Assembly: GCA_028023455.1 (NCBI GenBank)
Contig: JAQFVV010006311.1
Span: 556,001 to 620,000 of the forward strand
Source: Epiperipatus broadwayi
Lineage: Eukaryota; Onychophora; Udeonychophora; Euonychophora; Peripatidae
Length of the DNA stretch: 64,000 bases
Direction: 5' to 3'
Below, piece after piece: positions 61,471-64,000 of this stretch (positions within the stretch are counted from its first letter, which is position 1; every line of letters starts with the position of its first letter). The notes beneath the pieces are model-generated. The model was given only the letters and a program-made list of their open reading frames with translations, was not told the DNA's origin and ran no database searches. A program made the translations under genes and the position numbers.

Positions 61471-62362
61471 ACATATTTATGATTACAACCTTTCAGAAGA
61501 TGCTAAAAGTGGATAGAAATCAGTCCCTACTTTGCATGAGAGTAATGTAGTAAAAATTATACTATAGAAATATTATTCACTAAGTAGATAATCTCTAGTG
61601 CAGTGAATGACTAATAAAAAATATTAATTCTAGGAGTATTTCATAATACTTACAAAATGATGGTTTAGGCTAACAAAATTTAAAAAAAAAATGACTACAT
61701 GGTATTGGTAGTCATACAAAATTTCAAATAGTATATACTCTATGGAGCAATTGTTATTTAGGAAACACAAAACAATTTTGTATTTTTAGTGGAAGATCAT
61801 GCTATATTGAGGATATATTGAAATCAAATCTGAAAATTTCCTATAAACTTATATTACAACTAAAAGATGATATAATATCACTTCAGAAGACTCCCTATTT
61901 TTATAATAATGATCATTTTCTTAACATCCCTTTATATTAGTTCTTCATAGATATGTACTAAACATTGTATAAATAGTTTTGTTTAAATTATTTACAAAGC
62001 AAACAACCTTAATTGAAGAGAGCTCAAATGAAAAAGCCATCATCATTTAGAAAAATAATCTTAATGCATCCAATATTTATAAACCTCTCAATACAAAATA
62101 GATTTGCACTTTATTATGACTAAATTACAGGACAAATCAATTTTTATAGTAGCTTTTCTGGATATGCAACTAAAGATGAATCAGCTCTCAACTTTTACAT
62201 GTCTGATTTTACATGATATATATATATATATTTTATTAAACAAGAAGAACAATTCTATTTAGGCAGATAAGATATAGAGATAACCTATAGCTAATGTTTT
62301 ACCATAAAATACGATTACTTACTGATCTATTAACATTTGATCATTTTTTCCAGTATCATAAC
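61471..62362. other. AT-rich spacer
   Basis: Short (TA)n at about 62217-62230. No gene recognised. Confidence 0.5.
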
Positions 62363-62434
62363 TGAATGTAAGGAAAACTGACTGGAGGCAATATATATTG
62401 AATGTAAGGAAAACTGACTGGAGGCAATATATAT
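62363..62434. repeat. Two-copy tandem repeat, 36-bp unit
   Basis: tgaatgtaaggaaaactgac and the following bases are repeated exactly, running into a (TA)n tract. Confidence 0.9.
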
Positions 62435-62714
62435 ATATATACGGGATATCATGAAAGAAATATAATTTTCATCCCTGTCCTTTCATGTTTTTAAAGTTTT
62501 AACAAACTCATAACCATGTCTTCAAATTTCTGGTTGCAAACAAAACTAGAAATTCTCTTTATAATCAATAGGCATTCTCTAAAATCAGACAAAACTTATA
62601 AAATATAAGAAAAAAAATGAAAAAAGACAATGGAAAAACTAAACTTTACAAGATCCAGTTTAAAGGTTTAACAAACAGACAGTCTCCTATTTTAAAAATA
62701 GCCCATTAATTTCA

Positions 62715-62994
62715 ATATATATACAAAATAAACCACATGAAAACTTTTTCTTTATAAATCTTGATTTATTATATGAACAATTATAAAGTAAAATATATAA
62801 ATAAAATAATAAATATAAATATTCTACATTAATCCAATACATATAACAAATACAAATAACTTATCCTAAAACTCATCTAACAAACAATCTTAAATTTCCA
62901 TTACATTCATTACTTAAATAATTTATAATGGTTCATATAATAAATCAAGATTTATAAAAAAGAAGTTTGCATGTGGTTTGTTTTGTATATATAT
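62715..62994. repeat. Inverted repeat, 72-bp arms
   Basis: Arms 62715-62786 and 62923-62994 are inverted complements with about six mismatches; the 136-bp spacer is AT-rich with no ORF. MITE-like. Confidence 0.8.
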
Positions 62995-63559
62995 TTAAAA
63001 GTTTAATAAACATAGAAACTCCTTTAAAAAAAAGCTACCATAGTCACTGCCAATGAAATTTTCAATTTTCAATTTTAGTTTTTTAAAGACAAGATTAACA
63101 GAATAAAAAAACAACAACACATTATTAAAACAGACTATATAATATTTTTCTAATCTAAGTCTAATAAAACTAGTAGGTAATAGTAAAAGTGAATTTATTT
63201 GGATTATTTTAAAACAGAAAATAAAACTATGGAATAATATAAACTCTCAGAATTTCTAAAAATATATAGAACCCAAACCCAAAGTATTGTTGGCAAAATT
63301 ATTCATATAAAAACAATTACAAAAATTTGGTATAAAAAGAAACAACAAATTCAGATAATTTAAAACTAGTTAAATGTCTAAAAAATTATAACTCAATGTT
63401 AAATTAATATTTACTGAGGCTATAACCTCGATAATATGCATATAAAATGTAACAGTAGGGACCTCTACAGGTGTTTTAACCACAAGCTTACACTATGGAA
63501 GAAAAGAGGGGAACCCAATGTGCGTTTAATAAATTTATAATTACAACTTCAACGTTAAA
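62995..63559. other. AT-rich spacer
   Basis: Nothing recognised. Confidence 0.5.
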
Positions 63560-63960
63560 TTATAACTACATATTTCTATAAGAACTATGAAAGAATAATC
63601 CTAACAAGAATTGGGAAAGAAATTGTGGACATAGATATCAGAATAAAACTTAATAAATAAGCAATACAGAGACTGCAGACCACAGTAGAATATGAAAAAA
63701 TCTATGTTAGATTAATAATGAAATATGAAACTAAAATGGAAGGGTGAGAGAATAAACAGAGCTAAATATTATTAAAAAATAACAGAAAGATAGACAACTA
63801 AAATCTTAAATTGAATTTCAAGATAATGTAAAAAGACCTAGACAGAGATCATATGTTAAATGAATAGCATAAGATAATAGTTTTCTAAGTGATATGAAAA
63901 AAAAAGTAGAATATTAAAACATTGTGAAGTGGATCAATGATGAAAACTTCTCCAACAATT
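63560..63960 (+). pseudogene. RTE-clade LINE, decayed 3' portion
   Basis: Compared with 10420-11323, an ILTRIGKEIVDIDIRIKL stretch (near 63600-63650) aligns with IITRDRNVMDEINHKIKL. An internal deletion then joins directly to AIQRLQTT (near 63663), and the 3' part tttcaagataatgtaaaaag ... agacagagatcatatg corresponds to the NWIPR..KRPRKRPHV region. Every frame is broken. The end may lie near 63960. Confidence 0.65.
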
Positions 63961-64000
63961 TAGTTATATATTAGATTATTCTTTTCAAAATCTACATAAC

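Noticed and set aside
1-64000. CRISPR arrays, bacterial operons, rRNA genes
   Set aside because: No regularly spaced repeats with unique spacers, no operon-like coding density and no rRNA core sequences; the window is eukaryotic.

Overview
The window is very AT-rich (roughly three quarters A+T by eye) eukaryotic, almost certainly animal, DNA. I find no intact host protein gene. The content is non-coding sequence built from decayed and nested mobile elements. An animal source is inferred from the mixture: a Penelope-like element with a C-terminal GIY-YIG-like domain, RTE-clade and other endonuclease-type LINEs, a ZBED/GTF2I-like hAT remnant, tRNA-derived SINEs, a U2 snRNA fragment and hammerhead-ribozyme repeats of the kind known from animal Penelope elements and retrozymes. 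The phylum cannot be fixed from this sequence; cnidarian, arachnid or mollusc would all fit.

Layout. 0-4 kb: a U2 snRNA 5' fragment with a target duplication, a broken Penelope-like reverse transcriptase with a tRNA-like and hammerhead-like tail, and a SINE. 4-10 kb: foldback elements, a head-to-head pair of hammerhead repeats (family A) and a SINE. 10-16 kb: two RTE LINE 3' ends and a family B hammerhead repeat, all three with target duplications. 16-24 kb: mostly featureless AT-rich DNA with a near-perfect 115-bp-arm palindrome, a hAT remnant and a SINE. 24-29 kb: a family A repeat split by a 2.7-kb unclassified element, then a palindromic family B repeat holding the best hammerhead. 30-37 kb: an RTE copy and a nearly full-length but heavily broken endonuclease/RT LINE. 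37-46 kb: a family A cluster with another good hammerhead, foldback elements, LINE fragments, a SINE and a family B copy. 48-57 kb: the second 2.7-kb element carrying a nested SINE, another family A cluster, a SINE, and a LINE inserted inside a LINE. 57-64 kb: a SINE, two family B pieces, small repeats and a last RTE fragment.

The most interesting signal is the set of hammerhead-type self-cleaving RNA motifs. Two repeat families (A: about ten pieces; B: about six) keep the core CUGANGA...GAAA, a plausible cleavage triplet, and long helix I pairing on both sides of the core. In family A that pairing includes one apparent compensatory C-G to U-A change. Several copies are head-to-head palindromes, and one family B copy is truncated inside the ribozyme and flanked by a 9-bp duplication, which points to retrotransposition. 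All positions were read by eye; no alignment, folding or database search was run.
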